This document shows positions 16,005 to 24,492 of a DNA stretch of 64,000 nucleotides, piece after piece (within the stretch, counting starts at the first letter, position 1; each line of letters opens with the position of its first letter). Source of the stretch: an uncultured Chromatiaceae bacterium (GTDB lineage: Bacteria; Pseudomonadota; Gammaproteobacteria; Enterobacterales; Alteromonadaceae); assembly GCA_937978655.1 (NCBI GenBank), contig CALJUX010000071.1:1-64000 (forward strand). The letters are read 5' to 3'. A model generated the notes under the pieces. It was not told the origin of the DNA. It saw only the letters and a program-made list of their open reading frames with translations, and made no database searches. Both the position numbers and the translations under genes were made by a program.

Positions 16005-17357
16005 CTATGGCAGTAACAATAACGAACCAAGGCCAAGAAAGACAAAAAAGCCGATGACGTCAGTCACCGTCGTCAGGATCACGGAACCGGACAACGCCGG
16101 ATCGATACGGGCTTTTTCCAGCCAGACCGGGATCAACACACCGGAAAAGGCGGCGACCAGGATATTGATGACAATCGCCAGTGCAATGACAATGCCGATG
16201 ATCCAGTCACCAAACCACAGATAAGTGACGGCGCAAATCACCAGCGCCCACAACACGCCGTTAATCAGGCCAACTCCCAGCTCTTTGCGCATCAGCGTCC
16301 AATAGGTTTGTGGCGTGATTTGCCCCAAAGCCAGGCCGCGGATGATCAGGGTCAGCGTCTGGCTGCCGGCGATGCCGCCCATACTGGCGACAATGGGCAT
16401 CAGCACCGCGAGGGCCACTTGCTGCTGCAGGGTGGCTTCAAATAAGCCAATGGTCCAGGCGGCGAGAAAAGCGGTCAGTAAGTTGATACCCAGCCACACC
16501 GCCCGGCTTTTGGCACTGGCGATCACCGGGGCAAATAAGTCTTCGTTTTCGTCCAGGCCGGCGGTGTGCATAAACTGGCCTTCGAGGCTACGGCGCACGT
16601 TTTCCAGCGCTTCACCGATGGAGATGCGGCCGAGCAGTTTGCCTTCGTCATCGACGACCGCCAAAGCGCTGTAACCGGAGCGGGCGACGATGTCCGAACC
16701 GGTGTCCAGATCCATTTCGCCTTCCACCACAGGTGCATCTTCGTCAATAAATTCGACCACCGGCAGATGCGACGGCGAGCCCAGCAGCCGGGTACCGTGC
16801 AGCTGGCCGACATAACGGCCGGTGCGGTCGACCACCATCACAGAATCCTGATATTCGGCGTCTTCGTTGAGTTTTTTAAACATCCGCACCGCATCACGGA
16901 CTTTGGCGTTGTTGCGGATAGTCAGCACATCGTGGTCGGCATAACGACCGCATTGTTCATCAGTGTAGGCTAGGGCGGTGGCGAGCCAGAGCTTTTCGCT
17001 GGCGTCCAGTTTGGAGCAGGCTGCCTGATAGACGGCGTCCGGCAGTTCATCCAGCAGTTCAATCAAATCATCAACATCCATCCGCTCGACCAGTTCGGTC
17101 AGCGCAGCGGCGGGCAGTTGTTTAAAGATGTTTTCACGCGCGTCTTCGCGCATATAACCAAGCGCGTGGACCTGCTCGTCCGGGTGCAGGCCAAGCCAGG
17201 TGCTCAGACGCTGCTCCAGCGGCATCGCTTCGAGTGCGACGGCGATGGCTTCTGGCTCCAGCTGGCTGAGTTTCTCCCCGAGCAGCTCGGCTTCCTGCTC
17301 GTCAAAACTGTCGCGGACTATCTCTTCGATATCCAGCAGCTGGTTTTCAGCCATCAT
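16005..17357 (-). CDS. mgtE: Mg2+ channel/transporter MgtE
   Basis: Inner-membrane Mg2+ channel of 450 residues. The cytoplasmic N-terminal helical domain (about residues 1-130; LIELLDELPDAV) is followed by a CBS-domain pair (about 135-255; VRDAVRMFKKLNEDAEYQDS, ALAVVDDEGKLLGRISIGEA), which senses Mg2+. Five C-terminal membrane helices follow, with the conserved AVLMPIVASMGGIAGSQTLT and GVLIPVWLEKARIDPALSGS (the pore-lining acidic residue is in the latter). Two tandem ATG codons lie after an AAGG site. A second Mg2+ channel gene, corA, lies directly upstream on the same strand but is insulated by a terminator. Confidence 0.94.
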   Translation of the reverse strand: MMAENQLLDIEEIVRDSFDEQEAELLGEKLSQLEPEAIAVALEAMPLEQRLSTWLGLHPDEQVHALGYMREDARENIFKQLPAAALTELVERMDVDDLIELLDELPDAVYQAACSKLDASEKLWLATALAYTDEQCGRYADHDVLTIRNNAKVRDAVRMFKKLNEDAEYQDSVMVVDRTGRYVGQLHGTRLLGSPSHLPVVEFIDEDAPVVEGEMDLDTGSDIVARSGYSALAVVDDEGKLLGRISIGEALENVRRSLEGQFMHTAGLDENEDLFAPVIASAKSRAVWLGINLLTAFLAAWTIGLFEATLQQQVALAVLMPIVASMGGIAGSQTLTLIIRGLALGQITPQTYWTLMRKELGVGLINGVLWALVICAVTYLWFGDWIIGIVIALAIVINILVAAFSGVLIPVWLEKARIDPALSGSVILTTVTDVIGFFVFLGLGSLLLLP

Positions 17358-17397
17358 CAGCGCCTTTTGGCCAGGACTTTTATACAGAGTCCGGTGG

Positions 17398-17427
17398 GGA
17401 AAAATTTGCTGCGGATGATACCGCAGC
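17398..17427 (-). terminator. Terminator of corA
   Basis: Read on the minus strand, GCTGCGG pairs with CCGCAGC around TATCAT, and AAATTTTT follows. It lies between corA and mgtE, so the two magnesium channels have separate transcripts. Confidence 0.8.
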
Positions 17428-17487
17428 TGAGTCTCATTTTTATAGTCAATTCAACAGCATTTTTCGAGTCTGTCCGCGTTGGTGCCG

Positions 17488-18456
17488 TTACCACCAGCGT
17501 TTAATTTTAAAGCCCAGCAACATGGCGAGCGCAATCACCGCCATACCGGCCAGCGTCCAGTAATAGCCCAGCGGCATATGCAGCTCCGGCATGTTGTCAA
17601 AATTCATCCCATAGACGCCGACAATAAATGTCAGCGGAATAAACACCGCCGAGACCATCGTCAGGACCTTCATCCGTTCGTTAATCTGATGTGAGGACGT
17701 TGACATATAACTGCTGACCAAATCACCGAGCTGGTCATAATACATTTGGGTCATCGAGTGCAGCCGTTCGAATTTCTCATAAAAATCGCGCAGCTCGACC
17801 AGTTCAAACTGCGACATGACACCAGGGGTGCTGTCATCCGGCGTCAGCAAATCGGCAAACATTTCTTTCTGATAGGCCAGATTGCGGTCGAGCTTACGGA
17901 ATACCGAACGAAAGCGCATGATCCGGCTCATTTTATGGTCATCACCATGGGTCAGCATCGCATCTTCAAATTCGCCCAGTTCATCTTCAAAATTAATCAG
18001 TTTCTCCAGATAACTTGCAGAGACGGCATGGATGTAACTTTTCACCCATTCTTTAATCGGCGTGACCGGACGGCGTACATCAAACGGGTTTATTTTGTAA
18101 TGCCCGGTTTCGGCCGGCAGCTGGCATTTAAATAACAAAACCTGATTGGAAAACAGCAGGCTGAGCTGGGCATGGCCGGGATATTCGTGAAAACTTTCGC
18201 CGGCAAAAGCGCGCAAAATTAATAAGGTAAAACCATCATAGGCTTCCAGTTTGGGCGGATGGCGTTCACGCAGATAGTCTTCGGCGATCACCGGATGGAT
18301 CTCAAACCGGCTCAGGACCTGTTGCTGTTCGGCAATGCTTGCGGCAGATAAATCAATCCAGGCTTTCTGATCGCCATGCAGCGGCAGTTGCAGCAGGGCC
18401 AGATCTCCGGTTTGCCAGCTGTTGGTTTCCGGGTTGTATAAGTGCAGGATCAGCAT
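17488..18456 (-). CDS. corA: CorA-family divalent metal ion transporter
   Basis: A 322-residue CorA/ZntB-family pentameric channel subunit. A large cytoplasmic N-terminal domain (about residues 1-260) ends in a long helical region. Two C-terminal membrane helices follow, with the signature YGMNF between them (FIPLTFIVGVYGMNFDNMPE) and the basic tail KIKRWW. The GMN motif lines the outer pore mouth. AAGGA lies 8 bases before the ATG. Immediately upstream of that site is a tandem repeat of an 8-base unit, so the leader could vary in length between cells. Mg2+, Co2+ or Zn2+ transport cannot be separated by sequence. Confidence 0.9.
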   Translation of the reverse strand: MLILHLYNPETNSWQTGDLALLQLPLHGDQKAWIDLSAASIAEQQQVLSRFEIHPVIAEDYLRERHPPKLEAYDGFTLLILRAFAGESFHEYPGHAQLSLLFSNQVLLFKCQLPAETGHYKINPFDVRRPVTPIKEWVKSYIHAVSASYLEKLINFEDELGEFEDAMLTHGDDHKMSRIMRFRSVFRKLDRNLAYQKEMFADLLTPDDSTPGVMSQFELVELRDFYEKFERLHSMTQMYYDQLGDLVSSYMSTSSHQINERMKVLTMVSAVFIPLTFIVGVYGMNFDNMPELHMPLGYYWTLAGMAVIALAMLLGFKIKRWW

Positions 18457-18465
18457 GCAAAGTCC

Positions 18466-18512
18466 TTTCAGGTTTTCAGGTTTTCAGATTTTCAGATTTT
18501 CAGATTTTCAGC
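18466..18512. repeat. Octanucleotide tandem repeat in the corA leader
   Basis: About six tandem copies of an 8-base unit, TTTTCAGG twice (the first lacking one T) and then TTTTCAGA/C four times on the plus strand. The repeat ends 10 bases before the corA start codon. On the corA strand the unit reads CTGAAAA(T/C), and the innermost copy runs into the AAGGA ribosome-binding site. Units of this length can gain or lose copies by slipped-strand mispairing. Confidence 0.9.
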
Positions 18513-18559
18513 ATAAGCAGTTCGCCGGGATTGAACCAGCACAATTGCCGCAGTCCGAA

Positions 18560-18587
18560 AAACAAACCCCGGCACATAGGCCGGGGC
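18560..18587 (-). terminator. Terminator of the DUF885 gene
   Basis: CCCCGGC (18567-18573) pairs with GCCGGGG (18580-18586). On the minus strand the stem is followed by TTTGTTTTT, and it lies 29 bases beyond the DUF885 stop. Confidence 0.85.
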
Positions 18588-18614
18588 TAAAATGACAGCA
18601 GCTAACTGGCGTGG

Positions 18615-20471
18615 TTAAACGCTTTGTTTGCCTTTGATATAAGCGTCCACCAACGCCTCCAGCACATCCAGCGGCACTGCACCGTTTTTCAGCACCACAT
18701 CGTGGAACTCGCGGATATCAAATTTCTCGCCCAGCGCAGTTTTGGCTTTATCGCGTAGCTGGACAATTTTGATCATGCCAATTTTGTACGCCGTCGCCTG
18801 CGATGGCATCACAATATAACGTTCAATGGCATTTTCGGCTTCAGTGCGGGCATTGGGAGTGTTGTCGGCCAGATACTGAATAGCCTGTTCACGGGTCCAT
18901 TTTTTCGCATGGATACCGGTGTCCACCACTAAGCGGCAGGCGCGCCACAGTTCCATCGCCAGACGACCAAAGTCGGAGTAGGGGTCCTGATACAGGCCGA
19001 TATCTTTTGGCAGCAGCTCTGTGTACAGGCCCCAGCCTTCGACATACGCGGTGTAACGGCCGAATTTACGGAATTTCGGTAAATCACCCAGCTCCTGTGC
19101 GATAGCGATTTGCATATGATGGCCCGGAATACCTTCGTGATAAGCCAGCGCTTCCATCTGATACTTCGGCATATCTTTCATATTGTGCAGGTTGGCGTAG
19201 TAAGTGCCGGGTCTTTTACCATCCATTGACGGCTGCTGGTAAAAGGCCTTGCCAGCCGATTGTTCGCGAAACGGCTCGACCGCTTTGACAATTAAATCGG
19301 CTTTGGGCTTCACCAGAAACAGGCTGTCGAGCTGCGATTTCATATGGTCAATTAACCGGGTGGCCTCGGCTAAATAGGCGGCTTTGCCTTCGGCAGTATC
19401 CGGATAATAAAACTGAGCGTCATCGCGCATAAAAGCAAAAAATGCCTGCAGGTCGCCTTTAAAACCCACTTTTTGCATAATGGCCTGCATTTCTGCATGG
19501 ATGCGCGCCACTTCCGCCAGACCCAGCTGATGGATTTCCTCAGCCGTCATTTTGGTGGTGGTGGTGCGCTCCAGCGCCATATTGTAGAAGGCTTCGCCGT
19601 CTTTAAAACGCCAGACGCCATCGTCGGTCCCGGCTTGTTTTTCCTGCGCGGTTAAATAGGCGATGAGGCTTTCATAAGCAGGTTTCACACTACTGGTCAG
19701 CGCCACTTCGGCTTCTTTTATCAATAATTGTTTGGCTGCATCATCCAGTGTCAGCTTGTTGACTTTATTGCGGAAGTCTTCCAGCAAAGTGCTGTCTGCC
19801 CCGGCAGTGAAAGGGGCGCCCTGAATAATATTCTGACTGGCCTGGATGGCGAGCGGGAAGACAAACTTCGGTGGAATAATGCCAAGTTCCGCGCGTTTGC
19901 TAAGCTGCGCTTCCAGCTGTTTAAACAGCTGCGGGATGCCGTTTAAGCGCGCGATGTAGGCTTTGGCATCGGCTTCATTGTCAATCTGGTGCTGGTTAAT
20001 CAGCAGTGACGGCACGCCGGAATGCATGCCAAACATCTGATTCACCGGGTAATTGTAATAACGCCATTTGTCGTTGGCGATATCCTGTTCCAGTTGTTGT
20101 TTAAACAGCTGGTAGCTTAAAGCGGTCTGAGTATCGAGTTTACTGACATCAAACTGGGCTAAATCCGCCAGAGCTTTTTTCGTCAGCGCCAGCTCTTTGT
20201 CGCTTTGTTCGTCAGTCAGCTGGTCCCACTTGTCATAGTCTTGTTTGATGCCCAGATGGGTCAGTGCCATCGGGCTCAACGCTGCCGTGTCCATAAAATA
20301 CTGGTCAAAAAAGGCGTTGGCGCGGGCGGATTCAGTTTGCGCAGTCGCTGGCGCCGTTTGGGCCGCCACAGCGGGCGTGGCTGGGTTGGCCGCTTGTTCC
20401 GGGGCTTTATTGCAGCCCGTTAATAACGCGGCTGAGACGGCAATGGTCAGCAGTTGCAGTTTTAAAGTCAT
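18615..20471 (-). CDS. DUF885-family lipoprotein, putative metallopeptidase
   Basis: A 618-residue exported lipoprotein. The signal LLTIAVSAALLTGC has a lipobox ending at Cys19, followed by a low-complexity Ala/Thr/Gln linker to about residue 48. The catalytic domain carries HEGIPGHHMQ (about residue 443), an HExxH-like zinc motif of the DUF885 group, with a downstream EGWGLYTE providing further ligands. Relatives are periplasmic or surface peptidase-like proteins of uncertain substrate. A Gly after the lipobox is absent, and Asn at +2 does not indicate inner-membrane retention. It is a single-gene unit with its own terminator. Confidence 0.85.
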   Translation of the reverse strand: MTLKLQLLTIAVSAALLTGCNKAPEQAANPATPAVAAQTAPATAQTESARANAFFDQYFMDTAALSPMALTHLGIKQDYDKWDQLTDEQSDKELALTKKALADLAQFDVSKLDTQTALSYQLFKQQLEQDIANDKWRYYNYPVNQMFGMHSGVPSLLINQHQIDNEADAKAYIARLNGIPQLFKQLEAQLSKRAELGIIPPKFVFPLAIQASQNIIQGAPFTAGADSTLLEDFRNKVNKLTLDDAAKQLLIKEAEVALTSSVKPAYESLIAYLTAQEKQAGTDDGVWRFKDGEAFYNMALERTTTTKMTAEEIHQLGLAEVARIHAEMQAIMQKVGFKGDLQAFFAFMRDDAQFYYPDTAEGKAAYLAEATRLIDHMKSQLDSLFLVKPKADLIVKAVEPFREQSAGKAFYQQPSMDGKRPGTYYANLHNMKDMPKYQMEALAYHEGIPGHHMQIAIAQELGDLPKFRKFGRYTAYVEGWGLYTELLPKDIGLYQDPYSDFGRLAMELWRACRLVVDTGIHAKKWTREQAIQYLADNTPNARTEAENAIERYIVMPSQATAYKIGMIKIVQLRDKAKTALGEKFDIREFHDVVLKNGAVPLDVLEALVDAYIKGKQSV

Positions 20472-20528
20472 GAATTCCCCTGTTTATTGCGTATTGTTCG
20501 GTGGGTGAAACCAGCAAGTTCGCCGGTA

Positions 20529-21692
20529 TTATAAAAACATTTGCAGCAGCTCATTGAGGTAGCGCACTCCGTGCGGAGTGATCTGCCAATGCTGCGCGGT
20601 TTCGCTAACTAAACCTAACTGCGTGGCCCGGGCAAGTGTTGGTGTCACGGTTTCGACAGGCAACCCGGTATATGCGGTAAAGTCAGCTTTTGGGCAGGCT
20701 TCGAGTAAACGAAAACGATTCATAAAAAATTCGAAGGGCAGGTCTTGCGCGTCGACCGCCGATTGGCTGTCAAGATAACCCCGGCTTAAATCCATATAAC
20801 CTTTGGGATGTTTAATTTTGACGCTGCGGAGAATTTCGCCGGTCGGCCGGAGGTCGTTTGTGCGACGGGTGATTTTGCCATGCGCGCCGCAGCCGATACC
20901 GAGGTAGTCACCAAAACGCCAATAATTCAGATTATGCGCACACTGATAGCCGGTTTTGCTGTATGCCGAGGTTTCGTATTGCTGATAGCCGGCCGCGGTC
21001 AATAAGGCATGGCCTTGCTCCTGAATATCCCACAGCGCATCGTCTTCCGGCAGTACCGGCGGGCGGGAGGCAAAAGCGGTATTCGGTTCTATGGTCAGCT
21101 GGTACCAGGATAAATGTGGCGGTGCCAGGTCAATCGCCTGCTGCAGATCGGCCAACGCACCCGGCAAGTCCTGGCCGGGCAGCCCATGCATCAGATCCAG
21201 GTTGAAACTGCGAAGGCCGTGCTGGCGCAGTTGCGTGGCAAGTTCGGCCGCGCGTCTGGCCTGGGCCGGATTATGAATACGGCCGAGCGCTTGCAGCTGA
21301 TGAGCCTGAAAGCTCTGCACCCCAATCGAAAAACGTGTCACACCGGCTGCGACGTAGCCGGCAAAGCGGCTGGCTTCGACGGTGCCGGGATTGGCTTCCA
21401 TCGTCACTTCCATCTGGTTATCGCAGGGCAGCCGCGCCCGCACGCCGGCCAGGATTGCGCCAATACCTTCAGCGCTGAAAGTGCTGGGGGTGCCGCCGCC
21501 AATAAAGATACTGTGCAGTGACCGCTCCGGTACCAGCGCCAGATCCTGGTCTAAATCAGCGAGCAGATGCGCGATATATTCGGCTTCCGGGATGCCTTGT
21601 TTCACCGCATGGGAGTTGAAGTCACAATATGGACATTTTTGTACGCACCAGGGGATGTGGATGTATAACGACAGCGGAGGCAATTGCAACAC
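20529..21692 (-). CDS. hemW: Heme chaperone / radical SAM protein HemW
   Basis: Radical SAM protein of the HemN/HemW family, 387 residues. The 4Fe-4S motif is CVQKCPYC within IPWCVQKCPYCDFNSHA (residues about 14-30). SAM-binding blocks SIFIGGGTPSTFS and EVTMEANPGTVE follow. The length and the C-terminal HemW-type winged-helix region match the heme chaperone (formerly YggW), rather than coproporphyrinogen oxidase HemN, which has a longer N-terminus. It lies 2 bp after rdgB, the last gene of the minus-strand yggS-proC-yggT-yggU-DUF4426-rdgB-hemW operon. That order is common in Gammaproteobacteria. Confidence 0.93.
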   Translation of the reverse strand: MLQLPPLSLYIHIPWCVQKCPYCDFNSHAVKQGIPEAEYIAHLLADLDQDLALVPERSLHSIFIGGGTPSTFSAEGIGAILAGVRARLPCDNQMEVTMEANPGTVEASRFAGYVAAGVTRFSIGVQSFQAHQLQALGRIHNPAQARRAAELATQLRQHGLRSFNLDLMHGLPGQDLPGALADLQQAIDLAPPHLSWYQLTIEPNTAFASRPPVLPEDDALWDIQEQGHALLTAAGYQQYETSAYSKTGYQCAHNLNYWRFGDYLGIGCGAHGKITRRTNDLRPTGEILRSVKIKHPKGYMDLSRGYLDSQSAVDAQDLPFEFFMNRFRLLEACPKADFTAYTGLPVETVTPTLARATQLGLVSETAQHWQITPHGVRYLNELLQMFL

Positions 21693-21694
21693 GA

Positions 21695-22303
21695 TCAGCC
21701 CCGCAGCTGCGCGAGTAACAGGCGCAGTGCCTGACCGCGGTGACTGCGCTGCGACTTCTCGGCTTTTGACAGCTCTGCCGCAGTTTTTTGCAGTTCAGCT
21801 AACCAGAACACCGGGTCGTAACCAAAACCACCTTCGCCCTGGACCTGGCGGCTGATGTGACCCGCCCAGCGTCCGTGCGCAATCAACGGCACCGGATCTT
21901 CGGCATGCTGCACCAGCGCCAGTACACAATGAAACTCAGCACGGCGGTCATCCTGCGCAGCCATTTGCTGCAATAAAAAGCGGATATTGGCGCCATCTTT
22001 TGTGTCGCCGTCAGCGACTGCGTGATGCATCGCGGCATAACGCGCCGAATAAATTCCCGGCGCGCCGCCAAGCGCAGGCACGGCGAGGCCTGAGTCATCG
22101 GCAATGGCCGGCAAGCCAGTTAATTTTGCCGCATGACGGGCTTTTAAAATGGCATTTTCAATAAAACTCAGCCCGGTTTCGTCGGCATCCGGTACACCAA
22201 ACTGAGTTTGCGGCAGCACTTCAATGCCCTGGTCGGCTAACAGGCTTTGCAGCTCTGCCACTTTGCCGGCGTTACTGCTGGCGAGGACTAACTGTTTAAA
22301 CAT
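21695..22303 (-). CDS. rdgB: XTP/dITP diphosphatase (non-canonical purine NTP pyrophosphatase)
   Basis: Hydrolyses dITP, ITP and XTP to monophosphates, keeping deaminated purines out of nucleic acids. It has 202 residues, standard length. The N-terminus QLVLASSNAGKVAELQSLL contains the substrate-binding SNAGK. ETGLSFIENAILKARHAAK and PAIADDSGLAVPALGGAPGI carry the conserved catalytic acidic residues, and GEGGFGYDPVFW and SHRGQALRLL close the active site. It is cotranscribed between the DUF4426 gene (11 bp gap) and hemW (2 bp gap). Confidence 0.95.
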   Translation of the reverse strand: MFKQLVLASSNAGKVAELQSLLADQGIEVLPQTQFGVPDADETGLSFIENAILKARHAAKLTGLPAIADDSGLAVPALGGAPGIYSARYAAMHHAVADGDTKDGANIRFLLQQMAAQDDRRAEFHCVLALVQHAEDPVPLIAHGRWAGHISRQVQGEGGFGYDPVFWLAELQKTAAELSKAEKSQRSHRGQALRLLLAQLRG

Positions 22304-22314
22304 GAAACAACCTG

Positions 22315-22749
22315 CTATTCCGGATAAACATCCTGGGTAAATTTTAATATCTGCGTTTCATTGCCCTGGCGAATGGTCAGTTCAATGCTGATTTTCTGTT
22401 CAGAACGCGCTACGACGCCAGCCAGATAATACAAGGCCGCGCCTTCTTTGATTGGCTTAAAGGTCAGCTGCTGGCGCTGACCGGCGAGGTTGGTGGCAGT
22501 ACCGCTCAGCTCGACTTGTTGCGCCTGTTGATCTTTGCTATTGAGCACCGAGATGTTCAGCAGCTGAAAATTCCGGCTGCGGCTGAGCTGGTATTGCTGC
22601 GCAACATCGGCGTCAAGCAAAGTGGTCGGCATCAGCATATAGTGCACATCCCAATTGCCAAGTTGTTGTTTTTGTTCAGCAACGCTTGGAAAACTCAGCA
22701 GGGCAGCCAGCATCAGCAGTGGGCAGAGCAGGGCAGAGAGATATTTCAT
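22315..22749 (-). CDS. DUF4426 family periplasmic protein
   Basis: A 144-residue exported protein. The signal peptide KYLSALLCPLLMLAALLSF ends near residue 24. The mature part is beta-rich: QLGNWDVHYMLMPTTLLDAD, then a strand-rich core ending LKFTQDVYPE. The DUF4426 family is found in this same operon position (between yggU and rdgB) in Vibrio and Shewanella relatives; its function is unknown. ATG at 22749 is chosen because GGAG lies 6 bases upstream. An in-frame ATG at 22761 contains that site and would be an unlikely start. Confidence 0.8.
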   Translation of the reverse strand: MKYLSALLCPLLMLAALLSFPSVAEQKQQLGNWDVHYMLMPTTLLDADVAQQYQLSRSRNFQLLNISVLNSKDQQAQQVELSGTATNLAGQRQQLTFKPIKEGAALYYLAGVVARSEQKISIELTIRQGNETQILKFTQDVYPE

Positions 22750-22764
22750 TACAGGCTCCATCAG

Positions 22765-23082
22765 TCAGTTTGCCGGCGGCAGTCCGAGCGCACTGAGCGC
22801 GGCGGGGATCTGTTTTGGCCGGCGGATCAACAATTGTTTATGACGGTTCAGTTCACCACGTTGCAGTTCAACCTGGCTTTTGGCGACATCAAACCAGCCC
22901 GCCAACAGCTTAATGACATGGGCATTGGCTTTGCCGTCGACCGGTGGAGCAGTGATCGCCAGCTTAATGGCATCACAATGCAGACCGACGAACTGGTCGC
23001 GGCTGGCTTTGGGCTGCACATACAGCTGCAGAATTAAATCACCTTGTTCCCAGCGCCAAGCCGCCGTCGTGGTGTTGGTCAT
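22765..23082 (-). CDS. yggU: DUF167/YggU family protein
   Basis: About 105 residues of the small DUF167 fold. The family core is AAWRWEQGDLILQLYVQPKA near the start, then IKLAITAPPVDGKANAHVIK, which is the conserved APPVDGKAN motif, and LLAGWFDVAKSQVEL. Function is unknown; structures show an alpha/beta sandwich. The ATG at 23082 follows the yggT stop by one base (TGAC then ATG), indicating coupling. An alternative TTG start at 23100 inside yggT is less likely. Confidence 0.9.
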   Translation of the reverse strand: MTNTTTAAWRWEQGDLILQLYVQPKASRDQFVGLHCDAIKLAITAPPVDGKANAHVIKLLAGWFDVAKSQVELQRGELNRHKQLLIRRPKQIPAALSALGLPPAN

Positions 23083-23083
23083 G

Positions 23084-23629
23084 TCAAAGCAGGCCAACAA
23101 AAAAACTTTGCAACAGGATCTGCAGAAACTGCAGCGCCACCAGCACGATCAGTACCGACAGATCCAGACCGCCGATAGGTGGCACTATTTTACGCACTGG
23201 CGCCAGCAGAGGTTCGGTCAGCTGCACCAGCACCAGTTCCATCGGATTGCGGCCCTGCGAGAACCAGCTCAGGATAGCGCGGATAATCAACACCCAGAAC
23301 AGCAGACTGAATGCTTCTTTCAGGGTTGTCAGCAAGGCACCGGTGATTAAGCCGATGACATCGAATTGACCGAGCAATAACAGTTGGATTAACAACATTT
23401 TGCCAGCGCTGACCACCAGCGCCAGCACCACAGCGCCGGTGTCGAGCTTGCCGATGCTTGGGATCATTCTGCGCAGCGGGATTAACAGCGGATTGGTGGC
23501 TTTGACCACAAACTGACTGAGCGGATTGTAAAAATCGGCGCGGCTGGCCTGCAGCCAAATCCGTAACAACACCACCATCAGGTACAGGTTAAAAACGGTA
23601 TCGAGCAGAAAATAAAATGCGTTGTTCAT
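23084..23629 (-). CDS. yggT: YggT family membrane protein
   Basis: An integral membrane protein of 181 residues with two repeats of the YggT unit. Each repeat has a hydrophobic helix followed by a conserved loop: VVLLRIWLQASRADFYNPLS with PLLIPLRRMIPSIGKLD, and VLIIRAILSWFSQGRNPME with PLLAPVRKIVPPIGGLD. About four membrane helices are expected. E. coli YggT has been linked to osmotic tolerance and resembles the CCB3/YlmG family; the precise role is unknown. It lies between proC (47 bp gap) and yggU (1 bp gap). Confidence 0.9.
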   Translation of the reverse strand: MNNAFYFLLDTVFNLYLMVVLLRIWLQASRADFYNPLSQFVVKATNPLLIPLRRMIPSIGKLDTGAVVLALVVSAGKMLLIQLLLLGQFDVIGLITGALLTTLKEAFSLLFWVLIIRAILSWFSQGRNPMELVLVQLTEPLLAPVRKIVPPIGGLDLSVLIVLVALQFLQILLQSFFVGLL

Positions 23630-23676
23630 CCGGTGTCCTTATTTGCGCTGCATACAGCGGCGTTTACAGTGAAAAT

Positions 23677-24492
23677 TTACAGGGTATTGGCCATTTCTTC
23701 CGCGCGGCGGATGGCGGCCTGCATCGCATCTGCGACCAGCAGTTCCAGGCCGGCGCTGCGCATCGATTCAATGGCCTCATGCGTGGTACCGCCTTTACTG
23801 GTGACCTGGGCGCGTAAATCGGCAAAACTCAAGGTGGACTGCGCAGCCATAGTGGCAGCGCCAAGCGCCGTCTGGGTTACCATCAAACGGGCTTCTTCGG
23901 CGCTGAAACCGAGCAATTCGGCTTTTTGTGCCATCGCCTGCATAAAATAAAAGAAGTAGGCGGGCGCACTGCCGGTGACGGCGATAATGTCGTTAATCTG
24001 ATTTTCCTGTTCGAGCCAGACGGTTTTGCCGGTGGCGCTGAACATGCTGTCCACAAAGGATTTTTCATAATTTGAACAGCGGCTGGCGAAAATGCCGGTG
24101 ATACCAAGCCCGACTAACGACGGCGTATTGGGCATAGTGCGCATCAGACGAACCGGACCCAGCCAGTCTTCATAGCGGCTGACCGGCAAGCCGGCAGCGA
24201 CTGTGACAAAGAGCTTTTCGCTGATATCCGGCACGCCGGCGATAAGCGCCGTACAGACTTCTGCCATCAGCTGCGGTTTGACCGCAAGGACAATGACGTC
24301 GGCTTTTTGCACGGCCAGCAGATTGTCCTGCGTCACTGCAATGCCGAAGTCTGCGGCGAGCGCGTCGAGCTTGGGTGTACTTGGATTGGCGGCGATGATA
24401 TTGGCGGCCGGATAACCGGTTTTCACCATGCCACCGATAATGCAGCGCGCCATATTGCCGGCGCCGATAAAGGCTACTGTGTTGTCATTCAT
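23677..24492 (-). CDS. proC: Pyrroline-5-carboxylate reductase
   Basis: Last step of proline synthesis, reducing delta-1-pyrroline-5-carboxylate with NADPH. It has 271 residues, typical length. The Rossmann motif VAFIGAGNMARCIIGG is at residues 5-20. IVLAVKPQLMAEV follows, then RTMPNTPSLVGLGITG. The C-terminal P5C-binding domain includes TGSAPAYFFYFMQAM and TSKGGTTHEAIESM. The start overlaps the stop of yggS by 4 bases (ATGA), so the two are coupled. Confidence 0.96.
   Translation of the reverse strand: MNDNTVAFIGAGNMARCIIGGMVKTGYPAANIIAANPSTPKLDALAADFGIAVTQDNLLAVQKADVIVLAVKPQLMAEVCTALIAGVPDISEKLFVTVAAGLPVSRYEDWLGPVRLMRTMPNTPSLVGLGITGIFASRCSNYEKSFVDSMFSATGKTVWLEQENQINDIIAVTGSAPAYFFYFMQAMAQKAELLGFSAEEARLMVTQTALGAATMAAQSTLSFADLRAQVTSKGGTTHEAIESMRSAGLELLVADAMQAAIRRAEEMANTL

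Noticed and set aside
18513..18545. Short stretch resembling a tRNA T-arm (GGGATTGAACC)
   Set aside because: No acceptor stem, anticodon arm or CCA end is present, and it is too short.
18339..18590. Plus-strand frame through the octamer repeat
   Set aside because: Its FQVF/FSDFQ pattern is only translation of the tandem repeat; it is antisense to corA.
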